Assembly: GCA_947488605.1 (NCBI GenBank)
Contig: CANKZJ010000003.1
Span: forward strand, 186,001-250,000
Source: an uncultured Paracoccaceae bacterium
Lineage (GTDB): Bacteria > Pseudomonadota > Alphaproteobacteria > Rhodobacterales > Rhodobacteraceae
DNA length: 64,000 bases
Direction: 5' to 3'
Below are positions 27,732 through 36,950 of this stretch, piece after piece; the stretch's first letter is position 1, and the number at the start of each line of letters is the position of its first letter. The position numbers and the translations under genes were made by a program. A model generated the notes under the pieces. The model was not told the DNA's origin. It was given only the letters and a program-made list of their open reading frames with translations, and did not search any database.

Positions 27732-29117
27732 TTAGTACCGGTAGTGCTCTGGTTTGAACGGACCTTCGACTGTTACGCCGATATAGTCTGCCTGTTCTTT
27801 CTTAAGTTCCGTAAGTTTCACGCCGATCCGGGCAAGATGCAGACGCGCAACTTTTTCGTCCAGATGCTTGGGCAAGATGTGGACGCCAATTTCGTAGGCG
27901 TCGCCGTTGTTCCAAAGCTCCATCTGGGCCAATACTTGATTGGTGAAAGATGCGGACATCACGAAAGACGGATGGCCTGTTGCATTACCAAGGTTCAACA
28001 AACGACCCTCAGACAACAGGATCAATCGGCTGCCTGATGGCATCTCGATCATGTCGACTTGTTCTTTGATGTTTGTCCACTTGTGGTTCTTCAACGCCGC
28101 AACCTGAATTTCGTTGTCGAAGTGACCGATATTGCCAACAATCGCCATATCCTTCATCTCGCGCATATGCTCGATCCGGATGACGTCTTTGTTGCCTGTT
28201 GTCGTGATGAAAATGTCGGCTGTGTCCAGCACATCCTCTAGGATGACAACCTCGAAACCGTCCATCGCAGCTTGCAGCGCGCAAATCGGGTCCACTTCGG
28301 TGACCTTCACACGCGCGCCTGCACCCGCCAAGGATGCAGCAGAGCCCTTGCCCACATCGCCGTAACCACACACAACCGCGACCTTACCGGCCATCATCGT
28401 GTCAGTCGCACGGCGGATACCGTCAACAAGCGATTCTTTACAGCCATACTTGTTGTCGAACTTGGACTTGGTCACGGAGTCGTTCACATTGATCGCCGGG
28501 AATGGCAGTTGGCCGTTCTTGTGCAGATCGTAGAGGCGGTGAACGCCGGTTGTCGTTTCCTCCGACACACCTTTGATCGCATCGCGCGTCTTGGTGAACC
28601 AGCCAGGGCTGGCTGCCATACGTTTCAGGATCTGCGCTTTGATCGCGACTTCTTCTTCGGACTCTGGAACTGGGATGATCTCTTCACCCGCTTCGGCGCG
28701 CGCGCCCAACAAGATGTACAGCGTCGCATCGCCGCCATCATCCAAAATCATGTTGGCCCCATCAGGAAACATGAAGGATTTATCAAGGTAGTCCCAATGC
28801 TCTTCCAAGGACTGGCCTTTGATCGCAAACACTGGCGTACCGCCGGCAGCAATCGCCGCAGCAGCGTGATCTTGGGTGGAAAAGATATTGCACGACGCCC
28901 AGCGCACGTCGGCACCCAAATCAACCAGCGTTTCAATCAAAACAGCAGTCTGGATCGTCATATGCAACGACCCAACAATCCGCGCACCTTTCAATGGCTT
29001 CTTGTCACCATATTCTTCGCGCAGTGCCATAAGGCCGGGCATTTCGGTTTCAGCGATATCAAGCTCTTTGCGGCCAAACTCTGAAAGGGTGATGTCCTTG
29101 ACGATGTAGTCGTTCAT
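27732..29117 (-). CDS. ahcY: Adenosylhomocysteinase
   Basis: A 461-residue S-adenosylhomocysteine hydrolase, which splits SAH to adenosine and homocysteine and so keeps SAM-dependent methylation going. Landmarks: '[19 protein letters not shown]', '[13 protein letters not shown]', '[19 protein letters not shown]', the NAD Rossmann '[16 protein letters not shown]' and the C-terminal 'KPEHYRY'. The proteobacterial insertion of about 40 residues is present. AGGAGG lies 6 bases before the ATG at 29117. The leader carries a 39-base hairpin at 29146-29184. Confidence 0.98.
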   Translation of the reverse strand: MNDYIVKDITLSEFGRKELDIAETEMPGLMALREEYGDKKPLKGARIVGSLHMTIQTAVLIETLVDLGADVRWASCNIFSTQDHAAAAIAAGGTPVFAIKGQSLEEHWDYLDKSFMFPDGANMILDDGGDATLYILLGARAEAGEEIIPVPESEEEVAIKAQILKRMAASPGWFTKTRDAIKGVSEETTTGVHRLYDLHKNGQLPFPAINVNDSVTKSKFDNKYGCKESLVDGIRRATDTMMAGKVAVVCGYGDVGKGSAASLAGAGARVKVTEVDPICALQAAMDGFEVVILEDVLDTADIFITTTGNKDVIRIEHMREMKDMAIVGNIGHFDNEIQVAALKNHKWTNIKEQVDMIEMPSGSRLILLSEGRLLNLGNATGHPSFVMSASFTNQVLAQMELWNNGDAYEIGVHILPKHLDEKVARLHLARIGVKLTELKKEQADYIGVTVEGPFKPEHYRY

Positions 29118-29145
29118 TACGGCCTCCTGGCGGGCGTTAATCATA

Positions 29146-29184
29146 ATTGTCGCGCTGATAGCAGGGCTATCCGCCAGCGACAAT
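29146..29184 (-). promoter_or_regulatory. Structured 5' leader hairpin of ahcY
   Basis: In the ahcY transcript ATTGTCGC (29184-29177) pairs with GCGACAAT (29153-29146), and inside it GATAGC pairs with GCTATC around a CCT loop, with a small internal asymmetry. The element ends 29 bases before the start codon. It does not match the SAH or SAM/SAH riboswitch layouts I know. It could be a regulatory RNA element, an operator, or a stability hairpin. Confidence 0.5.
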
Positions 29185-29365
29185 GGCGGCGATGTCGCGC
29201 CTATTCGAACCTGTCAAAGCACCTTCGTTTATCTGCCGTACCCTGAAAGGATTAATCTAGTATGCACCTCACAATGAAACTGCGTGCTCTAGGACTGTCT
29301 AGAGGCGGTTTACCAAATGCCCGCTCCAGCTTATGTCGTTTTCTAGAGCGAAAAACGGAGTGGGC

Positions 29366-29959
29366 ATGCCCAAAGCACAACCCAGAGCATGGCAGCGGAT
29401 GTTGTCGGGCCGCAGATTGGATCTTTTGGATCCAACGCCCGTTGATATTGAAATCGAAGATATCGCCCATGGCCTTGCATTTGTCGCCCGGTGGAATGGT
29501 CAAACCAAGGGCGATTTTGCGTATTCTGTCGCAGAACATTCGCTTTTGGTGACTGAGATTTTTCGGCGCCAGCAGCCAAGCGCCCCGGTGAAATGGCAAC
29601 TTGCAGCGCTTTTGCATGATGCGCCAGAGTATGTGATCGGCGACATGATCAGCCCGGTCAAGGCAGCCGTTGGTCCAGGCTATGGCGAACTTGATGATCG
29701 CCTGACAGCCGCAATCCATTTGCGTTTTGGCTTACCGGCGCAAATCCCCGCAGCAGTCAAAAAACAAATTAAGAAGGCCGATAAGCTTTCTGCTTGGCTG
29801 GAAGCCGTGCAAATCGCTGGCTTTACACAGGAGGAAGCAGACAAATTCTTTGGGAAACATGACCTGTCTTTGACCAAAAGCCTTGCGATCAAACTGCGCG
29901 CACCGCTTGTCGTGCGAGAAGAATTTACTGTTCTTTGCCGGTCCCTATTGGACGTATAG
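29366..29959 (+). CDS. HD-domain phosphohydrolase (YfbR-like)
   Basis: A 197-residue HD hydrolase. The metal motif is seen as 'VAEHSLLVTEIF' (about 55-66), 'LLHDAPEYVIGDM' (about 82-94) and an aspartate in 'KADKLSAWLEA' (about 135). The 'EYVIGDMISPVK' pattern is that of YfbR-type 5'-deoxynucleotidases and related proteins. The start ATG at 29366 has GGAG 8 bases upstream; an upstream in-frame start at 29333 lacks one. It diverges from ahcY. Confidence 0.88.
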   Translation: MPKAQPRAWQRMLSGRRLDLLDPTPVDIEIEDIAHGLAFVARWNGQTKGDFAYSVAEHSLLVTEIFRRQQPSAPVKWQLAALLHDAPEYVIGDMISPVKAAVGPGYGELDDRLTAAIHLRFGLPAQIPAAVKKQIKKADKLSAWLEAVQIAGFTQEEADKFFGKHDLSLTKSLAIKLRAPLVVREEFTVLCRSLLDV

Positions 29960-30085
29960 TCAGCCCACGATAGGTTTTTGATCCGCAGAGTTCACCGCCT
30001 TCAGACCAGCAAGCTTCGTTGAGCGCAACGATCCTTTAATCTAATTCCATGCATAGTGCGGCCACGTCGTCGCAGGAATCAATGC

Positions 30086-32128
30086 ATGTACACCCACCAA
30101 AACCCGGCAGGACACGCCTTGGCGCGTCTATCGCTACGCAGGCCGGACCGCTTGTGGGTGCACTATTGCTTTGCTCTTGGCATAATCTTTTGTCTATTCA
30201 TCGCGACGCATGTTCTCAGCCGGACAATCGTTGAGAGTGGTGCCGCCGCCGCGGCGGAGATAAAGAACAGTAGTACGCAAGTGATGCTTGCGCAGGAAAT
30301 CGTCATCGAAGCTGAAAAGCTAGTGCCACAGACCGCACCAGATTTTAACGCCTTCAACAAGAATATCTTGCGGCTAGAGGCGGTACATCGCGCCAGCTTT
30401 CTACAAAACTCCAGCCTATCTGCTGCTGGCGTGACACATTCCGACAAAGATGATTTTCTTTATCGTAGTGTCCGCGAATTTATCGCACTGGCGCGGGCAT
30501 TCTCGGCATCAACTCCTGCTTCTAGAGAAAGCGCGAACGCGCGCCTTTACCGACACTATGCGGATCAAGGACTGAATGATGCGTTGCGCCAGTCCGCAAA
30601 CCTGATTGAACTGCAATCACGCGCTGAGGCACAGCGTTTTGATATGCTGCAAAGTATTTTCTTTGCGGCGTCAGCAGTTGTGCTGGTCGCCGAGGCTATT
30701 TTCATTTTCTGGCCTGCTCAAAAGCTTGTTCAATCAACAATTCAAGAGATGCGAGAACAGACAAGCAAGTTACGAAACTCGAAAGCGCAACTCAAACGAA
30801 TGAATACGCAGCTTGAACATATCGTAAACCATGATCAGCTGACAGGGCTGCCAAATCGTATATCGCTTACTCATTACTTGGCCAAAACAGCCGTCGAAAC
30901 AGACGATTGTGAAACGGGCATATTGTTAGTGGGTCTTGATGATTTCAAATCAGTGAACGATATGTTCGGCCATGACTACGGTGACGAACTTCTGATCAAG
31001 GTGAGCGCCGCACTACAAAGCTGTGTGGATTTCGAAAACATGGTTGCCCATGTGGGAGGTGACGAATTTGTTCTTATCTCTGACGAACCATGCGCTGTAA
31101 TAAACCGCCGGATTTTTGCATCACTGCATGAACCTTTTGAAATCAAGGGCAGACGTATCCCGATTAACGCCAGCATCGGCCACATGAAACTTGAAGCGAC
31201 GTCTAGACAAGCTCTTGATATCGTCGCTGACGCTGAAATCGCATTGAAATTCGCCAAATCAGCGGGCGGCAATCGCGCGCAAGCATTCACCGAGAATCTG
31301 CGTCTCGATATGAACCTGATGCAAAAGATGCAACTCGAACTTGGCGATGCGATCCGAAACGGTGAGATAGAACCGTGGTTTCAGCCTCAGGTCAGGTTTG
31401 CGGATGGTCGATTGCATGGCGCTGAAGTGTTGGCGCGCTGGCGGCATCCAACGCGCGGCCTCATCAATCCTGATGTGTTTCTACCCGTTGCGGAACGCGC
31501 CGGGCTCATGGTTGATCTGGACCATGCCATTTGGACCTCTGCAATGAAGTATGCTTGTGATTGGCAAGATAACGGTATTTGGCGGCCATCGATTTCGCTT
31601 AACGCCGCACCTGATACGCTTGCTGATCCTTATCTGTTGGAACGTTTTCTCTTAACGCTCCAACTCTCGGGTCTGGAATCTGATCAAGTCATTGTAGAAG
31701 TTCTAGAGACAACCTTGATCAATGGCAAAGATGATATGGCCGCGATCAACATTGATAGTCTGGCAGAATGCGGCATCGCATTGGAGCTGGACGATTTTGG
31801 CACAGGCTATGCTTCACTCTCAAAACTGACTCAGCTGCCACTTACCGGGATCAAGTTGGATCGTTCATTGATCTCACCTTTGCCAGATCAGGCAGCCGAC
31901 AGCGTCGTGCGCGCAATTCTTGCACTTGCCGTAGAGCTTGGTTTGCAAGTGGTCGCAGAAGGCGTTGAAGAAAGTGAACAAGCCGACCACCTGAATGACC
32001 GTGGCTGTGGGATTGGCCAAGGATACGGGTTTGGCAGGCCAATGCCGCCGGACGAATTCAAGGTCTGGTTGTCAGTAAACGCCAAAAGTATCCTTCACGC
32101 CCGGTCGGATACCGCCCGATCCGCCTGA
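30086..32128 (+). CDS. Membrane GGDEF-EAL protein (cyclic-di-GMP turnover)
   Basis: A 680-residue sensor. Two transmembrane helices (about 20-45 and 193-215) flank a helical periplasmic domain of about 150 residues, PilJ-like in spacing. A coiled coil leads into a GGDEF domain with intact 'VGGDEF' near 332 and no RxxD inhibitory site five residues before it. The EAL domain has the signature as 'EVLARWRH', plus 'LNAAP', 'EVLETTL', 'LDDFGTGYASL', 'IKLDRSLI' and 'AEGVEESEQ', so all metal and catalytic residues look present. Both activities seem possible. The ATG at 30086 has AGGA upstream; a GTG at 30056 is in frame. Confidence 0.93.
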   Translation: MYTHQNPAGHALARLSLRRPDRLWVHYCFALGIIFCLFIATHVLSRTIVESGAAAAAEIKNSSTQVMLAQEIVIEAEKLVPQTAPDFNAFNKNILRLEAVHRASFLQNSSLSAAGVTHSDKDDFLYRSVREFIALARAFSASTPASRESANARLYRHYADQGLNDALRQSANLIELQSRAEAQRFDMLQSIFFAASAVVLVAEAIFIFWPAQKLVQSTIQEMREQTSKLRNSKAQLKRMNTQLEHIVNHDQLTGLPNRISLTHYLAKTAVETDDCETGILLVGLDDFKSVNDMFGHDYGDELLIKVSAALQSCVDFENMVAHVGGDEFVLISDEPCAVINRRIFASLHEPFEIKGRRIPINASIGHMKLEATSRQALDIVADAEIALKFAKSAGGNRAQAFTENLRLDMNLMQKMQLELGDAIRNGEIEPWFQPQVRFADGRLHGAEVLARWRHPTRGLINPDVFLPVAERAGLMVDLDHAIWTSAMKYACDWQDNGIWRPSISLNAAPDTLADPYLLERFLLTLQLSGLESDQVIVEVLETTLINGKDDMAAINIDSLAECGIALELDDFGTGYASLSKLTQLPLTGIKLDRSLISPLPDQAADSVVRAILALAVELGLQVVAEGVEESEQADHLNDRGCGIGQGYGFGRPMPPDEFKVWLSVNAKSILHARSDTARSA

Positions 32129-32196
32129 GCCACTTGAGCATCGCCCCGACAAGCCGTATCTGCGTAGTAGTACCACGAATTTGAAAAGGGCGATCC

Positions 32197-32808
32197 ATGG
32201 CGAACCACCTCTACCAACACGATCTGCCTGATGGTCTTGACCTAGGACCGGTCGTCGCAATTGATTGCGAGACCATGGGCCTTAACCCGCACCGCGATCG
32301 GCTGTGCCTCATCCAAATGTCGGGTGGCGACGGCAATTGCCATCTTGTACAAGTTCAGCCAGGTCAGACAGCCGCACCAAATCTATGTGCGATGCTAGAG
32401 AACCCCGACGTCTTGAAGCTATTCCATTTCGGACGTTTTGATATCGCCGCTTTGCTGAACGCTTTTGGGACAATGACGGCACCCGTTTACTGCACCAAGA
32501 TCGCATCAAAACTTGTGCGGACATATACTGACCGGCATGGATTGAAGACATTATTGCAAGACATGGTTGGCGTGGACATCTCAAAGCACCAACAACAAAG
32601 CGATTGGGGTGCGGTCAAATTGACGGATGCTCAGCTGGACTATGCCGCATCTGACGTACTTTACCTTCATCAACTAAGGGACAAATTTGATGAACTGTTA
32701 GCCCGTGAAGGTCGCACAGAAATCGCGCAGTCATGCTTTGACTTCTTGCCCACACGTGCACAACTTGATCTGGCTGGTTGGCCAGAAACAGACATTTTCT
32801 CGCACTGA
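32197..32808 (+). CDS. rnd: Ribonuclease D-type 3'-5' exonuclease
   Basis: A 203-residue DEDDy exonuclease lacking the HRDC domains of full-length RNase D, as usual in Rhodobacterales. Exo I is 'AIDCETMGLNP' (22-32), Exo II 'FHFGRFDIAALL' (near 79-90), Exo III 'DYAASDVLYLHQL' (near 148-160). It trims 3' ends of structured RNAs. The kdsD start overlaps its stop (TGATG), starting the rnd-kdsD-lptC-lptA-lptB run. Confidence 0.93.
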   Translation: MANHLYQHDLPDGLDLGPVVAIDCETMGLNPHRDRLCLIQMSGGDGNCHLVQVQPGQTAAPNLCAMLENPDVLKLFHFGRFDIAALLNAFGTMTAPVYCTKIASKLVRTYTDRHGLKTLLQDMVGVDISKHQQQSDWGAVKLTDAQLDYAASDVLYLHQLRDKFDELLAREGRTEIAQSCFDFLPTRAQLDLAGWPETDIFSH

Positions 32809-33776
32809 TGACTGAGCAAGCAAAATTCTTAACCGCTGGAAAGCGCGTGATCACGCAAGAAGCGAGCGCACTGAACACGCTTGCCGATCAATTGGGAGAC
32901 AGCTTTTCACAAGCCGTCTCTCTTTTATTGAATGCAAAAGGACGCGTAATCATCTCTGGCATGGGAAAATCCGGCCATATCGCACGTAAGATCGCGGCAA
33001 CCTTTGCAAGTACCGGAACACCCGCACATTTCGTGCATCCCGCCGAGGCAAGCCACGGTGATCTGGGGATGATGACCCATGGAGATGTTGTTTTGGTGCT
33101 GTCCAATTCCGGCGAGACGCCAGAACTTGCGGATTTGGTCGCCTATACACGCCGCTTCGGTATCCCGATGATCGGCGTCGCAAGCAAACCAAACAGTACA
33201 CTTCTAAAACGCGCAGATGTCAGCATCGTCTTGCCAGATTTAGGCGAGGCATGTGGCACAGGTGTCGTGCCGACCATCTCAACCACTATGACGCTGGCAC
33301 TTGGTGATGCACTGGCGGTCGCCCTGATGGAATACCGTGACTTTACGCCAGAGAACTTCCGCGAATTCCATCCAGGGGGTAAGCTGGGTGCGCGTCTGTC
33401 CAAAGTGTCGGACCTGATGCACGTTGCCCAATCGCTGCCTTTGGTTCGTGCGCAAACCCCAATGAGCGACACACTGTTGATAATCAGCCAAAAGGGCTTT
33501 GGTGTTGTCGGCGTCACGGACACCGACGAAAAGCTGATTGGAATTGTCACTGACGGTGATTTGCGTCGGCATATGACCGGACTGCTGGACCATACCGCCG
33601 GTGAAGTCATGACTGCGAGCCCTGCAACGATCGCGTCGGACGCATTGGCAGAAGAAGCCGTGGCGATCATGAATGACAAGAAAATTACCTGCCTTTTCGC
33701 CGTTGATTCTGAAAACCCCGAACGAGTGTCTGGCATTATTCATATCCACGATTGCCTGCGGGCTGGCATTGTCTAG
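32808..33776 (+). CDS. kdsD: Arabinose-5-phosphate isomerase
   Basis: A 322-residue KpsF/GutQ-family isomerase, which converts ribulose-5-phosphate to arabinose-5-phosphate, the first step to Kdo. The SIS domain (about 35-175) shows 'GRVIISGMGKSGHIARKIAA', 'HPAEASHGDLGM' and 'SNSGETPEL'; two CBS domains follow from about 205 to 322 ('GVTDTDEKLIGIVTDGDLRR'). The ATG at 32808 overlaps the rnd stop. lptC overlaps its stop through a TAGTG, tying Kdo supply to LPS transport genes. Confidence 0.96.
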   Translation: MTEQAKFLTAGKRVITQEASALNTLADQLGDSFSQAVSLLLNAKGRVIISGMGKSGHIARKIAATFASTGTPAHFVHPAEASHGDLGMMTHGDVVLVLSNSGETPELADLVAYTRRFGIPMIGVASKPNSTLLKRADVSIVLPDLGEACGTGVVPTISTTMTLALGDALAVALMEYRDFTPENFREFHPGGKLGARLSKVSDLMHVAQSLPLVRAQTPMSDTLLIISQKGFGVVGVTDTDEKLIGIVTDGDLRRHMTGLLDHTAGEVMTASPATIASDALAEEAVAIMNDKKITCLFAVDSENPERVSGIIHIHDCLRAGIV

Positions 33777-34381
33777 TGCCACCCGAGACCCATAACTTTC
33801 ATTCTCAATTGGTTGGATGGGCCAAAATTATCCTACCTCTTTGCGCATTGGGGCTCTTGTCGACGCTCTTTTTGTTTGCGCGCAGCCCGAATGAACCGAC
33901 CAATATCGCGCTAGAAGAAATCGAAGCCATCGCGCGCGAACAGCGTGTCTCGGCACCCGAGTTTTCAGGCGTCACGGACCAAGGCGCGACGGTTGTGATC
34001 TCGGCTAAGTCGGCCCGGCCTGATACAGCGCAACCCGATACCGTCAGCATCGATGAAATGCGCATGCAAATGAACAACCCAGATGGCAGCAGGATCGATG
34101 TCATGGCGACCTTGGGCGAACTGGACGGCCGCAATCGCATTGCCCGGTTTCTGGGGCTGGCACGGCTGGAAACATCGACCGGATATCAGATGGAAACCAA
34201 TGGCCTGATTGCCGAACTCGATACTGGCGTTGTGACGTCAGATGGTCTTTTGGAAATTAGGGCGCCTTTTGGCCAACTGACTGCTGGCAAAGTCACCTTT
34301 CGGATTACATCGGAAAATACTGCACAACAGATGCTGTTCACTGATGGGGTGCGCCTGCTATATAACCCACAAGGCCGTTGA
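33776..34381 (+). CDS. lptC: LPS export protein LptC
   Basis: A 201-residue LptC: one N-terminal transmembrane helix (about 15-37), then a periplasmic beta-jellyroll domain rich in alternating strands ('GATVVISAKSARPD', 'NPDGSRIDVMATLGELDG', 'TNGLIAELDTGVVTSDG'). LptC receives LPS from LptB2FG and passes it to LptA. The best start is GTG 33776, overlapping the kdsD stop as the other genes in this run do. Confidence 0.88.
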   Translation: MPPETHNFHSQLVGWAKIILPLCALGLLSTLFLFARSPNEPTNIALEEIEAIAREQRVSAPEFSGVTDQGATVVISAKSARPDTAQPDTVSIDEMRMQMNNPDGSRIDVMATLGELDGRNRIARFLGLARLETSTGYQMETNGLIAELDTGVVTSDGLLEIRAPFGQLTAGKVTFRITSENTAQQMLFTDGVRLLYNPQGR

Positions 34382-34398
34382 TGAAGGAAGAAACACAG

Positions 34399-34884
34399 AT
34401 GCTTAGGTATATCGCTTTTTGCGCATCCTTCTTCATTGTCACAACGGGGTTTGCATTCGCGCAGACGAACGTCGACTTGGGTGGAATTACGGTCGATCAA
34501 ACAGCCGCAATCGAAGTGACAGCCGACAGCCTTTCCGTTGATCAAGAAACCGGACAGGCTGTTTTTGAAGGCAATGTTTTGATCATTCAAGGCGGCTTGC
34601 GTCTTACGGCAGGACGGGTTGAAGTCATCTACGGCACGGTCACGTCCGAGATCGCGCGCCTTATTGCAAGCGGTGGAATAACCTTTGTCACATCTCAAGA
34701 AGCTGCCGAAGCGACACAAGCCAACTACGATGTCGCAACAGGAGAGCTGGTCTTGACGGGTGATGTGTTGCTCACGCAGGGCGCCAGCGCAATTTCCGCA
34801 GGCCAAATGACCATTAACGTCACCGACGGTACTGCCACGATGGACGGGCGCGTTCGCACTGTTTTACAACAGGGGAACAACTGA
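34399..34884 (+). CDS. lptA: LPS periplasmic bridge protein LptA
   Basis: A 161-residue OstA-family protein with a signal peptide (1-21, ending 'TTGFAFA'). The mature part has the repeated strand pattern of LptA, 'AIEVTADSLSVDQETGQAVF', 'GNVLIIQGGLRLTAGRVEV', 'GDVLLTQGASAISAGQM'. It forms the periplasmic bridge for LPS. I prefer ATG 34399, preceded by AAGGAAG with 8 bases spacing; an ATG at 34381 overlapping the lptC stop would add six residues. The lptB ATG overlaps its stop. Confidence 0.88.
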   Translation: MLRYIAFCASFFIVTTGFAFAQTNVDLGGITVDQTAAIEVTADSLSVDQETGQAVFEGNVLIIQGGLRLTAGRVEVIYGTVTSEIARLIASGGITFVTSQEAAEATQANYDVATGELVLTGDVLLTQGASAISAGQMTINVTDGTATMDGRVRTVLQQGNN

Positions 34885-35645
34885 TGGCCGATGCCCCAAA
34901 TCTGACCGTACAAGACGGGGACGCAGGCCTACGGATCGTTAATCTGCGCAAGAGCTACCGCAAGCGGCCGGTGATCAGGGATGTCAGTATCGACCTTGGT
35001 CGCGGCGAGGTGGTCGCACTTTTGGGACCGAATGGTTCTGGCAAGACAACGTGCTTTTATGCAATCGCGGGACTGGTGACGCCCGAAGGCGGGCGCGTCA
35101 TCATTGATGGACGCGATGTGACGACGCTTCCGATGTATCGTCGTGCGCAACTTGGCATCGGTTACCTGCCACAAGAAATGTCCATCTTTCGCGGCATGAC
35201 GGTTGAGGACAACATCACGTCGATCCTTGAGATTACGGTAGCAAATCGGCACCGGCGTCGGGAACGCCTAGAGGAATTGCTGTCAGAGTTTTCTATCGAA
35301 CATTTGCGCCGCGCTTCTGCACTTGCGCTATCAGGTGGTGAACGCCGCCGCGTCGAAATCGCGCGCTGTCTTGCAGCGGGGCCAAAATATGTCCTGTTGG
35401 ACGAGCCTTTTGCCGGTGTTGATCCGATTGCTGTTGGCGAAATTCGGCACCTTGTAGCTGACCTGAAAAACCGCGGCATTGGCGTTCTGATCACAGACCA
35501 TAACGTGCAGGAAACCCTGCAAATTGTAGACCGCGCGTATATCTTGCATGACGGCAAAGTCTTGATGAGCGGGACGACACAAGAAGTGGTTGAGGATGAA
35601 AATGTCAGGCGTGTGTACCTTGGCAATAATTTCCGCGTGAACTGA
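34884..35645 (+). CDS. lptB: LPS export ABC transporter ATPase LptB
   Basis: A 253-residue ABC ATPase. Walker A is 'LLGPNGSGKTTCFYAI' near 46, the Q-loop 'GYLPQEMSIFRGMTVEDN' near 92, the signature 'LSGGERRRVEIARCLA' near 149, Walker B 'YVLLDEPFAGVDP' near 168 and the switch histidine 'LITDHNVQETL' near 201. These are typical LptB sequences; it energises extraction of LPS with LptF and LptG, encoded elsewhere. It ends the kdsD-lptCAB run. Confidence 0.97.
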   Translation: MADAPNLTVQDGDAGLRIVNLRKSYRKRPVIRDVSIDLGRGEVVALLGPNGSGKTTCFYAIAGLVTPEGGRVIIDGRDVTTLPMYRRAQLGIGYLPQEMSIFRGMTVEDNITSILEITVANRHRRRERLEELLSEFSIEHLRRASALALSGGERRRVEIARCLAAGPKYVLLDEPFAGVDPIAVGEIRHLVADLKNRGIGVLITDHNVQETLQIVDRAYILHDGKVLMSGTTQEVVEDENVRRVYLGNNFRVN

Positions 35646-35881
35646 GTCTTTTCAGTTCGTTAACTACTCCATCATTGACAAGACGCTAGGATTCATCGCC
35701 AAATGTAGGTGATGACAAACCGTTTTCATTTCTCCGACTGCCCATTGTGCCTTTGCCAAGGGATACGGATAACTCAAATAAAATCAGTTCGTTATCACAA
35801 CCTACTCTTTTGACATGATACCATTCTGAACGCCCTACTGGGTGTTCGGTTTTCATGTCATGCATTCATTAAGGAGAAACG
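35646..35881. other. Intergenic leader region of hpf
   Basis: This 236-base AT-rich spacer has no visible gene; rpoN, found between lptB and hpf in many proteobacteria, is absent. A TTGACA at 35812 could be a -35 element. A hairpin follows at 35828-35847. Confidence 0.5.
35828..35850 (+). terminator. Hairpin upstream of hpf (terminator of lptB run or leader element)
   Basis: GAACGCCC pairs with GGGTGTTC (8 pairs, one wobble) around TACT and is followed by GGTTTT. It lies only 34 bases before the hpf start, so it could stop transcripts coming from lptB or regulate hpf. Confidence 0.45.
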
Positions 35882-36457
35882 ATGCGTTACCAAATCAGCG
35901 GAAAGCAAATCGATATTGGCGAGGCTCTTCAAACCCACGTAAAGTCGGAGTTGGACAACATTCTGGGCAAGTATGCCGGACGACCGACCGAAGCCTATGT
36001 GGTTTTTTCAAAGTCTGCGCATGAATATGTCTGCGAATCCGTTGTGCATCTATCCACCGGCCTAAACGCGCAAGCGACAGGAAAAGCGACCGAGATTTAC
36101 GCCGCTTTTGATGCCAGCTCCGAAAAAATGGATAAACAGCTGCGACGTTATAAACGGCGCCTCAAGGACCACCACAAGGAGCGTTCACAGCCAGTTGAAC
36201 TTTCCGATGCGGGATCATATATCCTCGAATCAAGGGACGAGAGTGAAGAGGCCGATCAGGATTCGGTCAATGCGATGATCGTAGCCGAGATGGAGACAAA
36301 GATCCCTGAGCTCTCTGTTGGCGAAGCGGTCATGCAGATGGAAATTGCGAGTTCTCCGGTGTTGGTTTTCCGGAACGAGAAACACAAAGGTATTAACGTC
36401 GTCTACAGACGTGACGACGGAAACATTGGCTGGATCGACCCGCGCAATTCGGGCTAG
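35882..36457 (+). CDS. hpf: Long-form ribosome hibernation promoting factor
   Basis: A 191-residue long HPF. The N-terminal domain (1-105, 'MRYQISGKQIDIGEALQTHV') binds the 30S decoding region, and the C-terminal domain (about 125-188, 'MQMEIASSPVLVFRNEKHKG') drives dimerisation of 70S ribosomes into 100S. Both are complete. AAGGAG lies 5 bases before the ATG. ptsN follows after 28 bases, the classical order. Confidence 0.96.
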   Translation: MRYQISGKQIDIGEALQTHVKSELDNILGKYAGRPTEAYVVFSKSAHEYVCESVVHLSTGLNAQATGKATEIYAAFDASSEKMDKQLRRYKRRLKDHHKERSQPVELSDAGSYILESRDESEEADQDSVNAMIVAEMETKIPELSVGEAVMQMEIASSPVLVFRNEKHKGINVVYRRDDGNIGWIDPRNSG

Positions 36458-36485
36458 TCCGAAGACCTATTGAAAGACGTGATTG

Positions 36486-36950
36486 ATGCAACTTGGCACA
36501 ATATTGAAGCCTGATGCGGTGAAGACCATTTCTTCATGCACGAGCAAAAAACGCCTTTTTCATGATCTCGGGGAACTGTCCGAAGCCAGCTATGGTCTGG
36601 ACGCAACCAGCGTCATTGATGCCTTGATCGACCGCGAAGGCCTTGGGCCAACAGGGGTTGGGCAAGGCATCGCACTTCCACATGCGCGCTTGGCCAATGT
36701 TGATCGCGTGATTGGTATGTTCTTGCGTTTGGAAAAGCCACTGAACTTTGATGCAGTTGATCGCCAACCTGTCGATCTGGTTTTTGCGCTGATTGCGCCT
36801 GAAAATGCCGGTGTGGATCACCTCAAAGCGCTGGCGCTTGTGTCGCGGACGCTGCGTGATCCGGCCACTTGTGCAAAACTGCGTGCAAACGCCGATGTTG
36901 GCACACTGCACACAATCCTCACAGAAGAGACCGCGTCGCAGGCGGCTTAA
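36486..36950 (+). CDS. ptsN: Nitrogen-related phosphotransferase EIIA (PTS-Ntr)
   Basis: A 154-residue EIIA-Ntr. The phosphorylated histidine is in 'GIALPHARLANVDRV' (near 66-80). The protein relays phosphate from NPr and regulates potassium transport, stress and carbon/nitrogen balance by protein contact. The ATG at 36486 follows a TTG at 36483 that I consider unlikely. It overlaps by 4 bases the end of the convergent sulfotransferase gene. Confidence 0.96.
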   Translation: MQLGTILKPDAVKTISSCTSKKRLFHDLGELSEASYGLDATSVIDALIDREGLGPTGVGQGIALPHARLANVDRVIGMFLRLEKPLNFDAVDRQPVDLVFALIAPENAGVDHLKALALVSRTLRDPATCAKLRANADVGTLHTILTEETASQAA

